Source of the DNA: Candidatus Peribacteraceae bacterium
GTDB lineage: Bacteria > Patescibacteriota > Gracilibacteria > Peribacterales > Peribacteraceae
NCBI GenBank assembly: GCA_018061945.1
Contig: JAGOTD010000002.1
Span: 62,001-126,000, forward strand
Reading direction: 5' to 3'
DNA: 64,000 nt
Shown here piece after piece: positions 11,201-18,979 of this stretch (positions are counted from its first letter, which is position 1; every line of letters starts with the position of its first letter). The position numbers and the translations under genes are program-made. The notes beneath the pieces are model-generated. The model was not told the origin of the DNA and made no database searches. It saw nothing but the letters and a program-made list of their open reading frames with translations.

Positions 11201-11648
11201 GCAATTTCAATGCCTGCTGGACAACCTTGAGATTATCGGGCTGGAAAAGATCATCAAAATGCGATCTAAAATCGACACTTGTCCGAACAGATGCAGGGAA
11301 CGCGGCTTTAAGAAAGCCCTTCATCTCTAGCTTTCGCTGATCAATCGTCAGATGCTTCATGCGCTCCTCTGGACCATGAGTTGCAGAAAGAGGCGTGTCA
11401 TCTTTTGGTGCTGTTAAAAAGTCTGGATGGGTCAAGGCATTGATCCATTCAATTTCATTCTTATGCCTTAACTCCATTTCTTTGCGCTGAGCGATTCTAT
11501 CTGTTTTCAGTTTGATGGCATTCGTTACAGTATTGACTGCACTGTTGATAGGGCCTGGACTTGGATCTGGGGAACGTAATATACCGAAACACAACCGTTG
11601 CTCACGGGTGTATGTTTCAGCCTGGAATGAAAATTGATAATGGTGCAT
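8292..11648 (-). CDS. Large protein of unknown function with the MHxY/RExRxCF N-terminal motif
   Basis: 1118 residues, no family recognised. Residues 1-24 match the start of the 821-residue protein at 13069 without gaps: M1, H2, Y4, R15, E16, R18, C20, F21 and L24 are shared. Most of the protein is hydrophilic and probably helical. Two hydrophobic stretches (about 289-304 and 312-329) could form a membrane hairpin. A Pro-rich linker near residue 1040 is followed by a beta-rich tail. There is no standard signal peptide. It lies 23 nt downstream of the 422-residue gene on the same strand, so the two are probably co-transcribed from the promoter at 12953-12981. Confidence 0.8.
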   Translation of the reverse strand: MHHYQFSFQAETYTREQRLCFGILRSPDPSPGPINSAVNTVTNAIKLKTDRIAQRKEMELRHKNEIEWINALTHPDFLTAPKDDTPLSATHGPEERMKHLTIDQRKLEMKGFLKAAFPASVRTSVDFRSHFDDLFQPDNLKVVQQALKLLVGEKGTLSEADTAWKLAKMTIYERNPGSVAGGRLITQYLHWVEDNKLKQSDPDATNSAHIYATSKNGELKGAALLGLLDQPGVMAGMKLVLREKDLEDHQAMEISQTKRNKMTGRAELDKLAQESQTFMDNFRNLDPRMQFGLIAAGGVAAAMLLKSKNWFAKAIPISLLGAWSYLTLFKGDTEAVDHIAAGIQQFTTFSFGKVRTGAEKVGILAPKKKEIDKLTVMSNFLKSKAKQDIEPTAAAFSALSNAKIGVMANAFTFDESAGELTGELQISKDMRNPAGKILYEHLKTITQDLGGAGREQMFNELKTNKKAVGSAILHVMYTIGSGIEDNIATASHLDTFVENGGNRASYESLSAEQKAQYLHIAYEGLNEARKNPIYKDMTFVELITEFQKAALARTVPRLDGAEKVTDIKAEKPEEFRAMDAVRTARTKPELDALLSDTGAIALDYTAFLGRCEAELKLEPGAKALLLTQFNDIRKSGESLPAILQTVEKFKYAILLSILRDTPPTTSADIEMMIGSRATFTLSTALDNLTSFINRNIVTVASNFNVNVVDIQSVKALLTERTGTASLNSLNGAGLPKLQQKMDVYDVRFKELRDTKTQARKIVDSSPIILGLFAGDAAKARAQVQTSLEQLGYTERIARMEQYFAQKCTNSLALSMLVTQKAGTANDILDAKNNRSTTSIEEDNLAREFDVYFDDICKQTISPNMWESGEQLAAAFQPFVTSVEIDSLDFEDESNRMKAVNHVRDLALASLLNPTLVPDLKAKINSTAYQMYTTWDALGNNEAERLRNNQSYSQGIALLIPLMELLSIDATDMKEMRDWENPDGPAYALEIVRMTALQQTLNAHKNATNDIVVDLGIDPIQPLLEGRKYEVAVTLVPTLITGSPPIAPPPAPKTFPTKTLTVPAGSTTFRNLVALTNAEIALERSTLNPSYRYDTAKVTLTITKPGLATRSADHTIPIN

Positions 11649-11671
11649 GTGTATGTGTGTGGATTGTATGT

Positions 11672-12940
11672 TTAGTCTTCATCTCCATCGCCATCACTGC
11701 CTTCTCCGCTACTTCTATGACTATCATGAGAATGCGAGTCGATCCCTCCTTTATTGCGACGCGCGTAGTAATTTCCTGCCAAATACCCTCCTGCTCCCCA
11801 GATAAGCGGCGCAACCGCGACACCTGGTGCAAAGAAATTTGACAGAATAAGTGCACCGACAGCAGCGCCACCTACGCCATACTTAGTAGGCTTCAGATTT
11901 TTCAATTGCCTGCCGGCAAACTTACTGGTTGTTTTCCAAGTTTTTTCTGCCAGAGCCTGCATTTTACCTAGGCTCCAGCCTGTAATGGTAAGAGGTGATA
12001 AGACGAGTTTTTTTGCCCCTGTTCCAATAAACTGCGCTCCTTCGAGTGTTGTTCCAGCAAGTCTGCCTAACATAGTTTTGTATTCCTTATTTTTTTGACC
12101 TAACGCTCGTTCCCGTGCACGTTTAATGGCACCAATTGCAGTGAGTCCTAAAATGCCGCCTGCCCATGGAGTCAGATAGGCCGGAAGAACAGTGCTTAAG
12201 CCTGTGTAGTTAGCGATGTTAGTTGAAACACTAGAGATGGCTGGTGGAATTGCTTTTAAGATAGGAACATTTGTTGCAAGAGTGTTCATAATACTTCCGG
12301 CACCGTTCAATAGGTACGAGCCTCCATTAATCACTCCATGCGTCACTGCACCAAGAATCGGTGTATTCATGACGGTGTTATAACTGGTTGTTGCAAGAGG
12401 TCCTGCATTTGCTAATACGCCACTTCCAAGTACGCCAAGACCAACGGTTGCAGCGGCAACACTTTTTACAGGATGTGCTTTTACCCAATTTACGACACCT
12501 TCTTTTTCAGGAGATGAACCACCGCCAGAATTGTTAGGCGGAGGAGGGGTTACAGCTGGTGTAGAAGTTGTTGCAGCCGGAGCAGCAGGATTTTCTTGAA
12601 GATGGGTTCGCATTTCGTTAATTGATGGACTAACGTCAACATGCTTTAAGCCACTGCGATGCACAGGATTCAGAGAGTCCACTACATTCTGTTTGAAATC
12701 AGTTTTTACATTCGAAGGAAGTGAATTTGTAATCTGTTTGAGCTTTACTAAATCACTATGAGCCTGATCTTTTCGTGTGGAGATTATTTTCTTCTGGCCA
12801 GTTTTACCCATTGCTGCAAGCAGCGCGTCACGCGTTGTGCGCGATACATCATTTGTTTGTGAATTAATCTGTTTGCCCAGGCTTACAGCGACACCTGGGT
12901 GCGCTGATAATTCCTCAAATGTTTTTTTGTGTAGAGCCAT
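11672..12940 (-). CDS. Membrane-associated protein of unknown function
   Basis: 422 residues, no family recognised. The first 155 residues are polar and end in a Pro/Thr/Ser linker with PPPPNNSGGG. A central hydrophobic, Gly/Ala-rich part follows (SVAAATVGLGVLGSGVL and later segments). Basic stretches come next, then another glycine-rich hydrophobic pair near the C-terminus. The last 20 residues are rich in His, Ser, Asp and Glu. First gene of a two-gene minus-strand unit with the 1118-residue gene. The -10 box ends 12 nt before its ATG, which predicts a leader of only a few nucleotides. Confidence 0.8.
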   Translation of the reverse strand: MALHKKTFEELSAHPGVAVSLGKQINSQTNDVSRTTRDALLAAMGKTGQKKIISTRKDQAHSDLVKLKQITNSLPSNVKTDFKQNVVDSLNPVHRSGLKHVDVSPSINEMRTHLQENPAAPAATTSTPAVTPPPPNNSGGGSSPEKEGVVNWVKAHPVKSVAAATVGLGVLGSGVLANAGPLATTSYNTVMNTPILGAVTHGVINGGSYLLNGAGSIMNTLATNVPILKAIPPAISSVSTNIANYTGLSTVLPAYLTPWAGGILGLTAIGAIKRARERALGQKNKEYKTMLGRLAGTTLEGAQFIGTGAKKLVLSPLTITGWSLGKMQALAEKTWKTTSKFAGRQLKNLKPTKYGVGGAAVGALILSNFFAPGVAVAPLIWGAGGYLAGNYYARRNKGGIDSHSHDSHRSSGEGSDGDGDED

Positions 12941-12952
12941 AAAAATCTTACT

Positions 12953-12981
12953 ATTATACCTGAAAATTGAATTATTGCCAA
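12953..12981 (-). promoter_or_regulatory. Promoter TTGGCA-17-TATAAT
   Basis: Minus-strand promoter with a perfect -10 box and a 17-nt spacer, 12 nt from the ATG at 12940. It is divergent from the promoter at 13010-13038, with about 30 bp between the two -35 boxes. Confidence 0.8.
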
Positions 12982-13009
12982 ATCATGAATTAGTACCTGT
13001 GAGCAATTG

Positions 13010-13038
13010 TTGTAAAAAAATACGAAAAATGCTATAAT
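13010..13038 (+). promoter_or_regulatory. Promoter TTGTAA-17-TATAAT
   Basis: Plus-strand promoter for the 821-residue gene. The predicted leader is about 24 nt, A-rich, with no Shine-Dalgarno. Its closeness to the divergent promoter suggests joint control. Confidence 0.8.
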
Positions 13039-13068
13039 AGATATAATAGAAATTCAAAAACAAAAAAA

Positions 13069-15534
13069 ATGCACTCATACAATCAATTCATCGGAAAAAA
13101 TTGGATCGATCGTGAGCATCGATTCTGCTTTCAGGGACTTGGCGAAACGCCAGGAGTACATGTGCCAAGAGGCGAAACAGATGGTGGTTCTATCTATTCC
13201 GATCCTCCAACAGTAGACAACAAGAAAGTGGAAACAGGTAAAAAAGATGAGGAAACAGAGTCGGATGTTGACCCTCGCGACGCATTAAAAGATCTCCGAC
13301 AAATCCTTAAGTTGCCTGGTTCCAAAGAAAGAAAAATCTCCGCGCTGCGCGGCTTCATTGGTCGTCGCACCAATGAATTAAATCTCTTCATCGATCGGCA
13401 GCGCTTTCGTTTACAGCAGACAAATTGGCAGATGACAAAAGGGGAGCATGGAAGATTTACGAATCAAATCAAAAGTGCACAGCGTGATATTTTTACCGCG
13501 CAGTCGCATCTGTTTCATTTATCGGGTGGCCAGTATGGCAAACAGACAACGCTTGGTCCTCAATCCCCAAATGACCGCAGCGACGAGGAAAGAGAATCCA
13601 GTCAGGCAAGTATCAATCGCAATATAGCTCTCAATAAAGCATATAAGGCCAAAGAAGAATTGAATCTCAGAGTACAAAACCATGCATCGAGACAGGTGAG
13701 AAATTATATCGAAGAATCGTTACCGACGAATTCACCTCTGCGTGGCCCCGATGGCAAAGTGCATATTCCAAGCCAATTACAGGAAAAAATGGATCGATCG
13801 AAACGCAAGCGCGCTGCATTGGACGCTGCTCCCAATGGGATCATTTCACGTGATGTTTTGGGTACCTCGGCCATTGCTGACTATTCCGATGCACAAATTT
13901 ATCGCAGTGTTCAAGCCAAGCATGCGCAGGACAACGCGGCTATGAATCAGCGCGGAAGGGATATCGAAGCGAATCGCGCAGTTGCCGAAAATAATGCTTA
14001 CGTCGAACAGGTGCGCGCTCTTGGCGAAAGCGTTCAGTATCCGGCGCTCGGCAAGACATTTGCCAAGAATCCAACCATGATGAAAGTGCTGAGCAGCCTG
14101 CATGCCGTGCATATGAAGCTGGTGGAGGATGCCAATAAGGGTGCACTCGTTGCCATGCCGCAGTCTTCGCAGGGACGCATAGAAGACATGCGTCTGGCAA
14201 TTCAGGCGGTTCAGGCTTTGGCGTCGTCGCCGGCATTGCTCGCAGTTCATCAGCAGAACATGCAGAATAATCCGCGCCCGACAGGGTATTTGACGGCGCT
14301 CGGGAGCCAGATACGAAGCGGGGAAGTAGTTGTCGAGAAAGCAGTCGATAGTACGAGCGGCGCAGTAACAACAGGCGCAGGCATTGTTGCTGACTCGGCA
14401 GCAAGCGTCAAAAAAAATAATAGTACAACAAAGAAAGCAGCAAAGAGCGAGACGCCTCCTGCGTCGACAGAGCCGCACGAACCTTCTTATCAGCCAGCCA
14501 CGAGCGCAAATACGCTTGATTCTGAGGAACCAGCTGTTACCACATCACCAGCAGTATCGCGCACACGTCAGGCGGCGAGGGATTATGCAGACAGGCTGTC
14601 AGACAATTCCTTCCGTTACGATGCCGGCCAGAGAAAGGATGGAGCGCAGATGCTCGATGCCTTAAACCGGTTGGCCGACGATGACGACAGGCAGTCTGCC
14701 CTGCTTGAAAGCGCCAATATTCAAAATGAAAGCGGCCCTGTTCTGCGGGAACTGTCGGTCGATATGCCGGGCACGAATCCCTATAGCGCCATTACCATCA
14801 CCGTACCGGACAACCTGAGCAAGTTTCGCAACAACAAGATTACGTATCAGCCAAACAAATCGCCGCCGATTGATAACTACAGTATCGATACCTTACGCAA
14901 TGCCGGCATCATTTTGGAGTCGGAGGCTATGAGCAGCGGCAAAATCGGTGCAGTGAACGTGAAATTCACAAAGCCGGGGACGTATATTATTGATACGGCA
15001 GATGCCTTTACGAGCAAGCAAGAAAGAATGCAGCCTGTGTATGTTTTGCCAGAAGGGGATACTTTGCTGATGAACGAAGCCAAAACAAGCGAGCAAGTAA
15101 AAGACAGATGGGGATTGCTGGAAAGTGGCAGTCAATATACGAGAGAGGGTACAAAGTATTTCTTTAACTATTATTTTGATACCGCTCGCCAAACCCTGTT
15201 TGCTCATTCTGCGCTTCCGGATACGTACTATGCTTACAGTATGCCAAAACAGCAGTGGGTACGAGTACCTGCTCCGGCTGCACAAGTGCAGGAGGCTGCA
15301 GCTGTAGATAGTGGCGCTTCAGAGAAGCCAGATACAGAGCTAGCAAGTTTACGCATGGAAACAAAAAATGATGCAAAGAAGCTGGAGAAAATGACTGAGG
15401 CTGTAACAACAAAAAAAGATACCATTGATCCAGCTAAATTAGACGCATTGCTCGATGCAGTTACCGCACTTAAAGAAAAGATGGATAATACTGCCGCAAG
15501 AATTGAAGTATTGGAAAAGCGTCAGACAAACTAA
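13069..15534 (+). CDS. Large coiled-coil protein of unknown function with the MHxY/RExRxCF N-terminal motif
   Basis: 821 residues, no family recognised. The first 24 residues share nine identical, ungapped positions with the 1118-residue protein at 8292-11648, and the similarity stops there. The body is polar, with a charged helical region (about 65-300), a Thr/Ser/Pro-rich linker (about 440-500), a probable beta-rich part (about 560-740) and a C-terminal coiled coil (about 760-819). No transmembrane segment or classical signal peptide is visible. Expressed from its own promoter, divergent from the other two large genes; the three plausibly form one surface or cytoskeletal system, but that is inference. 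Confidence 0.8.
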   Translation: MHSYNQFIGKNWIDREHRFCFQGLGETPGVHVPRGETDGGSIYSDPPTVDNKKVETGKKDEETESDVDPRDALKDLRQILKLPGSKERKISALRGFIGRRTNELNLFIDRQRFRLQQTNWQMTKGEHGRFTNQIKSAQRDIFTAQSHLFHLSGGQYGKQTTLGPQSPNDRSDEERESSQASINRNIALNKAYKAKEELNLRVQNHASRQVRNYIEESLPTNSPLRGPDGKVHIPSQLQEKMDRSKRKRAALDAAPNGIISRDVLGTSAIADYSDAQIYRSVQAKHAQDNAAMNQRGRDIEANRAVAENNAYVEQVRALGESVQYPALGKTFAKNPTMMKVLSSLHAVHMKLVEDANKGALVAMPQSSQGRIEDMRLAIQAVQALASSPALLAVHQQNMQNNPRPTGYLTALGSQIRSGEVVVEKAVDSTSGAVTTGAGIVADSAASVKKNNSTTKKAAKSETPPASTEPHEPSYQPATSANTLDSEEPAVTTSPAVSRTRQAARDYADRLSDNSFRYDAGQRKDGAQMLDALNRLADDDDRQSALLESANIQNESGPVLRELSVDMPGTNPYSAITITVPDNLSKFRNNKITYQPNKSPPIDNYSIDTLRNAGIILESEAMSSGKIGAVNVKFTKPGTYIIDTADAFTSKQERMQPVYVLPEGDTLLMNEAKTSEQVKDRWGLLESGSQYTREGTKYFFNYYFDTARQTLFAHSALPDTYYAYSMPKQQWVRVPAPAAQVQEAAAVDSGASEKPDTELASLRMETKNDAKKLEKMTEAVTTKKDTIDPAKLDALLDAVTALKEKMDNTAARIEVLEKRQTN

Positions 15535-15602
15535 GTATCTTCACGGCTAGCAGATCTTGTGACATGATTTTTTTATAAGTTTTTAAATTTGAATAAAGCA
15601 AA

Positions 15603-15640
15603 CATGCAAAGACCGCCTCCCCCGAAGGGAGAGGCGGCGG
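15603..15640 (-). terminator. TTCG-tetraloop terminator after cassette 2
   Basis: On the minus strand CCGCCTCTCCC-TTCG-GGGGAGGCGG, followed by a T-rich stretch (TCTTTGCATGTTTGC), begins about 15 nt after the stop codon at 15655. Confidence 0.75.
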
Positions 15641-15654
15641 TTGCTGTGGAGGCT

Positions 15655-16347
15655 TTAGCGGCAGTAGTACCAGTTTCTCCCGCCGTCGGAGGAATAAATC
15701 CTCTGCCCGCAGGAATCAACGTTATAGATTACCGCAGCCGCCGGGGGCGGCGGAAGCGGCCTCGCCGTTTCGGGCGAGGTGGGGGGCGGAATTCGCACGA
15801 CAGTCGGATGGGCTTCGAGCTTGCCAACACGCTTGTCGAGCGAGTCGACTCTTTCACCAAGGTCACTAACAGCCTGGGTGATGGCGTCGAGCTTTTGGTT
15901 CACGGACCGCATGGAGCGGTCCACGTCCACCGCCTTGACGGCGGCAGAAGGGGCATAAACCGTTTTGCCGAATTTAATTTGATTCAGGAGGTCCCAAGTG
16001 GGTTTCGCCACCTTGCTCTTCTTCCCGAGCTTGCTCCTTTTCGGGAGTTTGAGCGGGGCGATCAGCGTGACTTCGAACTCCTCACCGGCGCTGAGCGTCG
16101 TTTCGGAGATCGCTTCTTCGTCATCGATCGTCGTGCCGAGGGGCACTTCGATGTCCTCGCTGGGGGTGACGATGAGAAAGGAGCCGGCCGTGATGGTGAT
16201 CTCTTTCGTGGTCGTGAAAGAGGTCTTGAGCTCCACCATACGGTTGCTTGCTGCAGCCGGCGAGACTGGCGGGGAGCTGCCCTGGCCCAGGGCGGCGGAG
16301 TTCATGCCGATCAGGACGGTCAGAGCCAGCAGGGTCGTGAGGCGCAT
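15655..16347 (-). CDS. Secreted coiled-coil protein of unknown function (cassette 2)
   Basis: 230 residues, no family recognised. A clear signal peptide (MRLTTLLALTVLIGMNSAALGQ) is followed by a Ser/Pro linker and a probable beta domain. A heptad coiled coil (about 140-170: VNQKLDAITQAVSDLGERV) comes next, then a Pro-rich stretch and a short C-terminal end with two Cys (SCGQRIY, NWYYCR) that could pair. The gene is markedly GC-rich against its AT-rich neighbours. It has its own promoter, a leader of about 210 nt with several hairpins, and a TTCG terminator. The layout parallels the gene at 7609, and together they bracket the three large unknown genes. Confidence 0.75.
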   Translation of the reverse strand: MRLTTLLALTVLIGMNSAALGQGSSPPVSPAAASNRMVELKTSFTTTKEITITAGSFLIVTPSEDIEVPLGTTIDDEEAISETTLSAGEEFEVTLIAPLKLPKRSKLGKKSKVAKPTWDLLNQIKFGKTVYAPSAAVKAVDVDRSMRSVNQKLDAITQAVSDLGERVDSLDKRVGKLEAHPTVVRIPPPTSPETARPLPPPPAAAVIYNVDSCGQRIYSSDGGRNWYYCR

Positions 16348-16559
16348 GTGAATCTGCTTTCTGCCCGCTTAGCGGGCAAGAAAAGGTTGTGCGACGGATG
16401 CTCTCCGTCGCAAGTATCGCTTCCCCGACGTTGGGGGTGCGACGGTACGCGGCAGAAGACAATCGATCGTTTTGTCCTCCACAGCGTCCCACACATTACA
16501 TGTGCAGGATTGTATGGAGGACGCGATGCTTTCAAAGATCAACTACACATCAAATCGTA
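16348..16559 (-). promoter_or_regulatory. Long structured leader of cassette 2
   Basis: About 210 nt between the predicted start site and the ATG at 16347. It contains GCGACGG/CCGTCGC (about 16391-16411), a CCCC/GGGG hairpin around 16423-16436, and, 14 nt before the ATG, TGCCCGC-TAA-GCGGGCA (16362-16378) followed by GAAAG. The last hairpin matches the one at 7582-7596 in loop and flanks. Confidence 0.65.
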
Positions 16560-16565
16560 ATGCGT

Positions 16566-16594
16566 AATATACAATACTATATAAATTATGTCAA
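16566..16594 (-). promoter_or_regulatory. Promoter TTGACA-17-TATATT
   Basis: Minus-strand promoter with a perfect -35 box, a 17-nt AT-rich spacer and TATATT. The sequence from TTGACATAA onward resembles the promoter at 7481-7509. Confidence 0.75.
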
Positions 16595-16782
16595 GTATCA
16601 AAAGAGCAAGTTTAACGCAGTCTGGAAGCCAAAAAACAAGAATTTAGTATAATCTCTCAAATAAGTAGTCAAAAACGCCTGCTTTTATGATTTTCGTGTT
16701 TTGCCCCCTTTTCCACCCAGCTCTCTTTCTGTACACTCTCGTCAATTTGCCAGTCTACCGGCACTATCCCCATCATCACCCT

Positions 16783-17934
16783 ATGGCTCAACTCATTCTC
16801 TCGGACGGAACCACCTTTAGCGGAGAATCATTTGGTGCAGAGGTGGATACAGACGGCGAGGTGGTGTTTTCGACCAACATGGCCGGCTACCCGGAATCCA
16901 TGACCGACCCGAGTTTTAAGGGTCAGATTCTGGTTTTCACGTATCCGCTGATTGGCAATTACGGCGTGCCGAGCGCGGAGCTCAATGAATGGGGTTTTAG
17001 CAAGAATTTCGAGAGTGAATCTATTCATGTCCGAGCGATTATTGTCGCGCAGGAAAGCCGCGATTTTAGTCACTTTGCGGCTGTCAGTTCGCTACACGAA
17101 TGGATGAAGCATCATAATATTCCCGGTATTTCCGGCATCGATACGCGTGCACTTACGAAGAAATTACGTGAGCATGGGGTGATGTTGGGGGCGATTTTGC
17201 AGAGCCGAAAGGACTCAGAAGACTCAAAGGACTCAAAAGACTCAGAGGAAATGGGAGTAATTGGCCACACGGATTCGGTGCCAACAATTATTGATCCAAA
17301 TGTGGATAATCTGGTGGCTGAGGTTAGCTGCAAAGAAGTAATCACGTACGAACCTGCCAATGCAGATGCTTCGACTCCGACTATTCTTGCCTATGACTGC
17401 GGCATGAAGCGAAATATATTGCGCAGCTGGCTTAAAAGGGGAGTGCGCGTGCACCGTGTGCCGTGGAACTACGATGTATCGACTAGTAAATTGCAGTTCG
17501 ATGGCTTGTTTGTGAGCAACGGTCCTGGCGATCCAAAAATGTGCAAAGAGACGATTGCAGCCATGAAATGGGCGGTCGATAAAGGCATTCCAACTTTTGG
17601 TATTTGTCTTGGCAATCAGCTTCTCGCACTCGCTATCGGCGGCGACACGTATAAATTAAAATACGGACACCGCGGCGCGAATCAGCCGTGCATCGATACC
17701 GAAACCAAACGCTGCATTATCACCAGCCAAAATCACGGTTTCGTGGTCGATGAAAAGAAGTTGCCCAAAGGATGGAAAGTGTGGTTTACGAATGCGAATG
17801 ACGGGACAGTCGAAGGTATTAAGCACGAAAGCGGCAAATTCTTCTCGGTCCAGTTTCATCCAGAAGCAACACCAGGTCCGGAAGATGCGAATTATTTGTT
17901 TGATGAGTTTTTGAAGGTTCTTGGAAAAAATTAA
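16783..17934 (+). CDS. carA: Carbamoyl-phosphate synthase small subunit (glutaminase)
   Basis: Hydrolyses glutamine and passes ammonia to CarB for pyrimidine and arginine synthesis. 383 residues from the ATG giving MAQLILSDGTTFSGESFG; the open frame runs 32 codons further up but that part is unlike CarA. The class I amidotransferase domain shows FVSNGPGDP, the nucleophile Cys in FGICLGNQ, and the His/Glu pair in FHPEATPGPED. The NHGFVVDEKKLPKGW and GIKHESGKFFSVQFHPE stretches are of the Bacteroidetes/eukaryote type. Odd point: residues about 143-158 (RKDSEDSKDSKDSEEM) come from a degenerate GACTCAAAG array matching intergenic repeats at 45.6 kb. carB is 37 kb away. Confidence 0.95.
   Translation: MAQLILSDGTTFSGESFGAEVDTDGEVVFSTNMAGYPESMTDPSFKGQILVFTYPLIGNYGVPSAELNEWGFSKNFESESIHVRAIIVAQESRDFSHFAAVSSLHEWMKHHNIPGISGIDTRALTKKLREHGVMLGAILQSRKDSEDSKDSKDSEEMGVIGHTDSVPTIIDPNVDNLVAEVSCKEVITYEPANADASTPTILAYDCGMKRNILRSWLKRGVRVHRVPWNYDVSTSKLQFDGLFVSNGPGDPKMCKETIAAMKWAVDKGIPTFGICLGNQLLALAIGGDTYKLKYGHRGANQPCIDTETKRCIITSQNHGFVVDEKKLPKGWKVWFTNANDGTVEGIKHESGKFFSVQFHPEATPGPEDANYLFDEFLKVLGKN
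17208..17254. repeat. Degenerate GACTCAAAG array inside carA
   Basis: Five copies of a GACTCA(A/G)(A/G) word in tandem, in frame, encoding alternating Lys/Asp/Ser/Glu. The same word forms the inverted arms at 45600-45775. Confidence 0.8.
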
Positions 17935-17946
17935 ATAGTAACTTGA

Positions 17947-17967
17947 GAGCGGCTTTTCTAGCCGCGG
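17947..17967. repeat. Short GAGCG hairpin
   Basis: GAGCGGCT..AGCCGCGG. Same layout as the hairpins at 18908, 24342 and 58318. It lies 13 nt after the carA stop. Confidence 0.5.
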
Positions 17968-18016
17968 CCCCTCACCCCCGGCCCCTCTCCTCGCTAAAGC
18001 GAGTGAGAGGGGAGCT
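17967..18016. repeat. Solo REP-like palindrome, type A
   Basis: Tail GCCCCTCACCCCCGG followed by the hairpin CCCCTCTC..TCGCTAAAGCGA..GAGAGGGG and then AGCT. Same sequence as the ends of the DUF559 units at 52073 and 54279. Located 32 nt downstream of carA. Confidence 0.85.
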
Positions 18017-18082
18017 CGAATAAATAGAGACTTAGATTGGATCTGGATTATTATGGCAAAATTTTACATGTTTTTTTGAATG

Positions 18083-18132
18083 TCCTTCTCCCCAGCGAAG
18101 CGGGAGAAGGTGGCCGTAGGCCGGATGAGGGG
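18083..18132. repeat. REP-like palindrome, type B
   Basis: Hairpin CCTTCTCCC/GGGAGAAGG followed by a tail TGGCCGTAGGCCGGATGAGG. Type A shares the general layout (pyrimidine-rich hairpin plus a tail ending TGAGGGGC). It ends 13 nt before the start of the reductase gene, so it would be part of its leader. An inverted relative lies at 29912-29953. Confidence 0.8.
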
Positions 18133-18145
18133 CTACAATCCCTCC

Positions 18146-18865
18146 ATGCCAGTCATCGCTTACACCACCATCTGCACCCACAAATCCCTCGTCGCACCGA
18201 ACGTGTACGAACTGCGCTTTACCAAGCCCGAAGGCTTCGCCTTCAAAGCCGGACAATTTGTGCTGTGGGATGTTCCACTCATCGATAATCCGAAAGATAT
18301 TCAGCCACGTGCGTATTCCATTGCCTCGACGCCAGCCGAATCCGATCTGCTTTTTTCCATCAAGTTAAAAGAAGGCGGACGAGCGAGTGTGTGGATCGAG
18401 CAGCAGTTGAAGGTAGGGGATAGCGTGATTATGAAAGGTCCGTTCGGTTTATTCACCGTCGATCCGACCAGTACGAAAAAATTGGTACTCATGGCAACAG
18501 GAGCCGGCATCGCACCGTTTCGTGCGCATGTGAAGTGGCTTTTGGAAGACCAAAAATCCAATCGACCGGTTCATCTGTATTTCGGAGTGCGCAATCAGAC
18601 TGATTTTTTCTGGCTCGATACATTTTCTGCCTTAGCTGCCAAACATGCGCATTTTCATTTTTATCCCTGCTTATCGGGAGACGATGCATCATGGATCGGT
18701 GATCGTGGGCGCGTGCAGCAAGTCTTTGAAAAAACTCTGCTCGATCGTTCTGAGATGAAACTCTACGTCTGCGGCGCACCGGAAATGGTTTCCGACATCA
18801 AAAAAATGGCATTGGAGAAATGGGGAATGGAGAAAAAAGATTTACATGTGGAAGGATATATTTAG
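18146..18865 (+). CDS. FAD/NAD(P)-binding oxidoreductase (ferredoxin-NADP reductase family)
   Basis: 239 residues from the ATG giving MPVIAYTTICTHKS; the longer frame would translate a repeat. A flavin-binding barrel carries RAYSIAST (about 56-63). The nucleotide-binding half carries ATGAGIAPFRAH and the C-terminal YVCGAPEMVSDIKK typical of the FNR superfamily. No ferredoxin or globin domain is fused, so the electron partner is unknown; it could serve a ferredoxin or flavodoxin. It sits between carA and purN with no clear operon. Confidence 0.88.
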   Translation: MPVIAYTTICTHKSLVAPNVYELRFTKPEGFAFKAGQFVLWDVPLIDNPKDIQPRAYSIASTPAESDLLFSIKLKEGGRASVWIEQQLKVGDSVIMKGPFGLFTVDPTSTKKLVLMATGAGIAPFRAHVKWLLEDQKSNRPVHLYFGVRNQTDFFWLDTFSALAAKHAHFHFYPCLSGDDASWIGDRGRVQQVFEKTLLDRSEMKLYVCGAPEMVSDIKKMALEKWGMEKKDLHVEGYI

Positions 18866-18907
18866 CGTATAGCTTCTTAGCTAATTAGCTTTTAGGTAAT
18901 CATATGA

Positions 18908-18972
18908 GGAGCGGGATGCTTCCCGCGTAGGTATATCGTACTTCGTAATTCGCACGTCGTAATTCGTTTTCA
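18908..18972. repeat. GAGCG hairpin plus CGTAATTCG array
   Basis: Hairpin GGAGCGGGA-tgc-TTCCCGCG (18908-18927) followed by repeats of CGTA(A/C)TTCG and CGTCGTAATTCG (18939-18970). It fills the convergent gap between the reductase and purN. Similar words occur at 22264-22326, 24437-24471 and 42228-42262. Confidence 0.65.
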
Positions 18973-18979
18973 AGTTCTT

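Noticed and set aside
7485..16782. Prophage or integrated plasmid spanning the unknown genes
   Set aside because: No integrase, terminase, capsid, portal, replication or att-like repeat is visible; the region is better described as an accessory surface block.
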